Shown: positions 62,251 to 64,000 of the stretch, piece after piece | How positions within the stretch are numbered: the first letter of the stretch is position 1 | Layout of the letters: the number at the start of each line of letters is the position of its first letter | NCBI RefSeq assembly: GCF_030867145.1 | Contig: NC_134429.1 | Location: 16,040,115-16,104,114, forward strand | DNA length: 64,000 nucleotides | Source: Opisthocomus hoazin | Lineage: Eukaryota; Chordata; Aves; Opisthocomiformes; Opisthocomidae | Reading direction: 5' to 3' | Notes under the pieces: model-generated | The model's input: only the letters and a program-made list of their open reading frames with translations | Databases searched by the model: none | What the model was told of the DNA's origin: nothing | Program-made: the position numbers and the translations under genes

Positions 62251-62850
62251 ACTTCATTATCTTTCCAGGGTTCAGATGGTCTATCTAGATGATGTTATTC
62301 ACTCTGCTGAAAGGTGAAAATGTTGACTTTACAGCTGAAGACTTGTCCCCTCTATTTACTTTGTTAAAAGGGACTCAGATTTATTATTTTCCTGAAGATC
62401 AATGACAAACGCAAAAACTGTTTTACAAAAGATTTCAGATAGATTTGCAATTGCCTTTACCTTCAGAATTAATGTTGAATTGCCAACAAATTTGTATATG
62501 GTTTATGAGGGTTTTGTTTTCCTGCCTTATCCTCTCTTAGGTCAGTGGTGTGTTAACATGCAGGAGTTGCAGACTCTGGAATGGATGTTTTTGTCTCATA
62601 CGCCCATGAAAACATTTACCATAAAGGTAGATAGGATAGTGTCCTTAATAGCACAAGGTCGGAATCTTTGTCAGCAATTGACAGGACGTGATCCTGATGC
62701 TATTTACCTGCCGCTGGCTAAAAATGACTTTGTGGTATTAAACAGAGAATCCTTATCGCTGCAAGCCACTCTAGCTGATTATTTGAATGCCATACGTTAT
62801 ACCTTTCCACAACATAAGCTGTTACATTCCCCCTCTCAAATTCCATTGTA
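62251..62850 (+). pseudogene. pol reverse-transcriptase remnant
   Basis: A YLDD-type catalytic box is at 62282-62293, followed at 62317 by a stop. The frame at 62402-62851 reads like the thumb and connection part of class II reverse transcriptase (LLGQW, then LEWMFLSH and DRIVSLIAQGR). Most fingers and palm are missing. Confidence 0.75.
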
Positions 62851-62861
62851 GCCAAAAAACC

Positions 62862-63123
62862 GATGTGTTCCTGTTCCTATTAAAGGAGCACGAACAGTGT
62901 TTCTGGACGGATCAAGGAAAAACACATAAAGCTGTAGTTGTGTGGAAACAAACAAATTCATCAGATTAGCAATTCTCTATTTCAGTCGTTGAAGGATCCA
63001 CACAAATTGTTAAGCTATCAGCGGCCTTGCACGTCTTTGAATTATTTTCGACTGAACCACTCCATGTTGTCGCAGATTCTGCATATGTTGTGGGTATTGT
63101 TCAACGCATTGCAGATGCAATGA
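62862..63123 (+). pseudogene. pol RNase H remnant
   Basis: Two frames carry it. The first acidic motif (FLDGSR) is near 62900 and VADSAYV near 63070. Between them, where the family has a catalytic Glu (VEL), the sequence reads VKL, so the residue is Lys. A stop separates the parts. Confidence 0.7.
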
Positions 63124-63156
63124 TAAGAGAAGTCAATAACAAACAATTTTTTTTCC

Positions 63157-64000
63157 TTGCTATTGAAATTAGCTACACTACTTAAAAATCGTGTACATGT
63201 ATATTTTATAATGCATATATGGTCACATACTACTCTACCAGGACCAATAACTGAAGGAAAGGCTGTAGCAGATAAATTGACAATGGCAGCAGTACTGCCA
63301 CACAGTTTTAAGCAAGCCCGATTATCTCATGACTTCTTTCATCAAAATGCCTCTTCCTTGCATAAACAATTTGCTTTGTCCCAGGGGCAAGCCACAGAAA
63401 ATGTTCATGCATGCCCTGATTGTCAATGTATTACACCCGTACCATCGTGTGCAGGAGTGAACCCTCGTGGTTTACGAGCTGATGAGTTGTGGCAAAGTGA
63501 TGTTACACATATATCAACATTTGGTCGACTGCGTTGTGTACCTGTTAGTGTGGATACTTTCTCAGGATTTCTGGTAGCCACGGCACATACGGCAGAAAAG
63601 GAACGTTTGACGGACAATTTCTGTTTTCCTACAGGACTGGAGTATACAACATGTTACAGGTATACCACATTCTTCTACTGCACAAGCCATTGCCGAAAGT
63701 GTCCGCGGGACCCTCAAAGCTATGCTAAATAAACAAAAAAGGGGGAATCCTATGGGCAGTGTTACCCCACAGGAACAGTTAGACAAAGCATTATATGTAC
63801 TTAATTTTTTAGATCGTTCTGATGATCAGTTATTTACAACAGCAACTGACCGTCAATTCGGGATGGTCCCTCCATTTGTGGTGCAACCAAAGGTATGGTA
63901 TAAAGAATTTGGGGAATCGCAGTGGACAGGTCCTGTAGAACTAATAACGTGGGGAAGAGGGTATGCGTGTGTTCTTCTTTCAACAGGCCCTCGATGGTTA
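63157..64000 (+). pseudogene. pol integrase remnant, incomplete at window edge
   Basis: The HHCC zinc-binding part is visible (SHDFFHQN, SLHKQF, CPDCQ), then WQSDVTH with the first catalytic Asp and FSGFLVATAHT. Near 63630-63655 the frame changes and the sequence jumps toward the AIAESVRGTLK region with the catalytic Glu; the stretch between is too short, so part of the core is deleted. From 63657 the second frame stays open to the window end through the C-terminal domain. Confidence 0.82.

Larger units (their letters stand above)
59657..64000 (+). mobile_element. Endogenous retrovirus, class II (ERVK-like), broken, runs off window
   Basis: Order is 5' LTR (59657-60034), primer binding site (60037-60055), gag remnants, then reverse transcriptase connection, RNase H and integrase remnants. 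The pol words are of class II (beta/alpha-like) type. Stops and frame changes occur throughout, so no protein is complete. No env or 3' LTR is in the window. Boundaries of gag parts are approximate. Confidence 0.9.

Noticed and set aside
1-64000. CRISPR arrays, operons, tRNA or rRNA genes
   Set aside because: None seen; direct repeats present are minisatellites, CR1 copies and the segmental duplication.

Overview
This window is nuclear DNA from a bird. The evidence is at least eight CR1 retrotransposon pieces, most of the chicken-repeat type, GC-rich compact genes with CpG-island promoters, and split vertebrate genes with canonical GT/AG introns. I cannot name the species. The gene order ZMYND12 (minus) - PPCS (plus) - CCDC30 (plus) is the order known from the human PPCS/CCDC30 region, which supports the gene names.

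Layout. 1-1790: first coding exon of ZMYND12 on the minus strand and a minisatellite in its first intron. 1789-5820: PPCS in three exons (302 residues), head to head with ZMYND12; the two start codons share one CATG. PPCS intron 1 carries a GC-rich minisatellite and intron 2 a CR1. 5820-8558: intergenic DNA with one CR1 and the CCDC30 CpG island. 8559-47114: CCDC30. I could join 25 coding exons with fully compatible splice phases into one 3534-nt frame (1177 residues), mostly coiled coil, with five CR1 pieces in the introns. 47115-49046: an old CR1 scrap, a degenerate minisatellite and a GCTGGTGCT-type array. 49047-53477: eight phase-compatible exons of a coiled-coil gene that looks like the ANKRD26/CCDC144 family, without ankyrin repeats and with no visible 3' end. 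53890-54400: a CpG-rich block with three ZNF143-type promoter motifs and no recognisable gene. 54480-55733: a 5'-truncated CR1 with reverse-transcriptase remnants. 55734-59658: a second, roughly 99 percent identical, direct copy of the CCDC30 segment 22174-26097 (exon 7, intron 7 and most of exon 8). 59657-64000: an endogenous retrovirus, with a 5' LTR that starts inside the copied exon 8, an initiator tRNA-Met primer binding site and broken gag and pol; it runs off the window.

Function. PPCS makes 4'-phosphopantothenoylcysteine on the way to coenzyme A. ZMYND12 is a MYND zinc-finger protein linked to cilia and flagella, and CCDC30 is a coiled-coil protein of poorly known role. The right third of the window is the unusual part: a family-typical but out-of-place coiled-coil gene, an orphan promoter-like island, and a recent partial gene duplication whose two edges both coincide with retroelement ends. 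No bacterial-type system, CRISPR array or RNA gene was seen.
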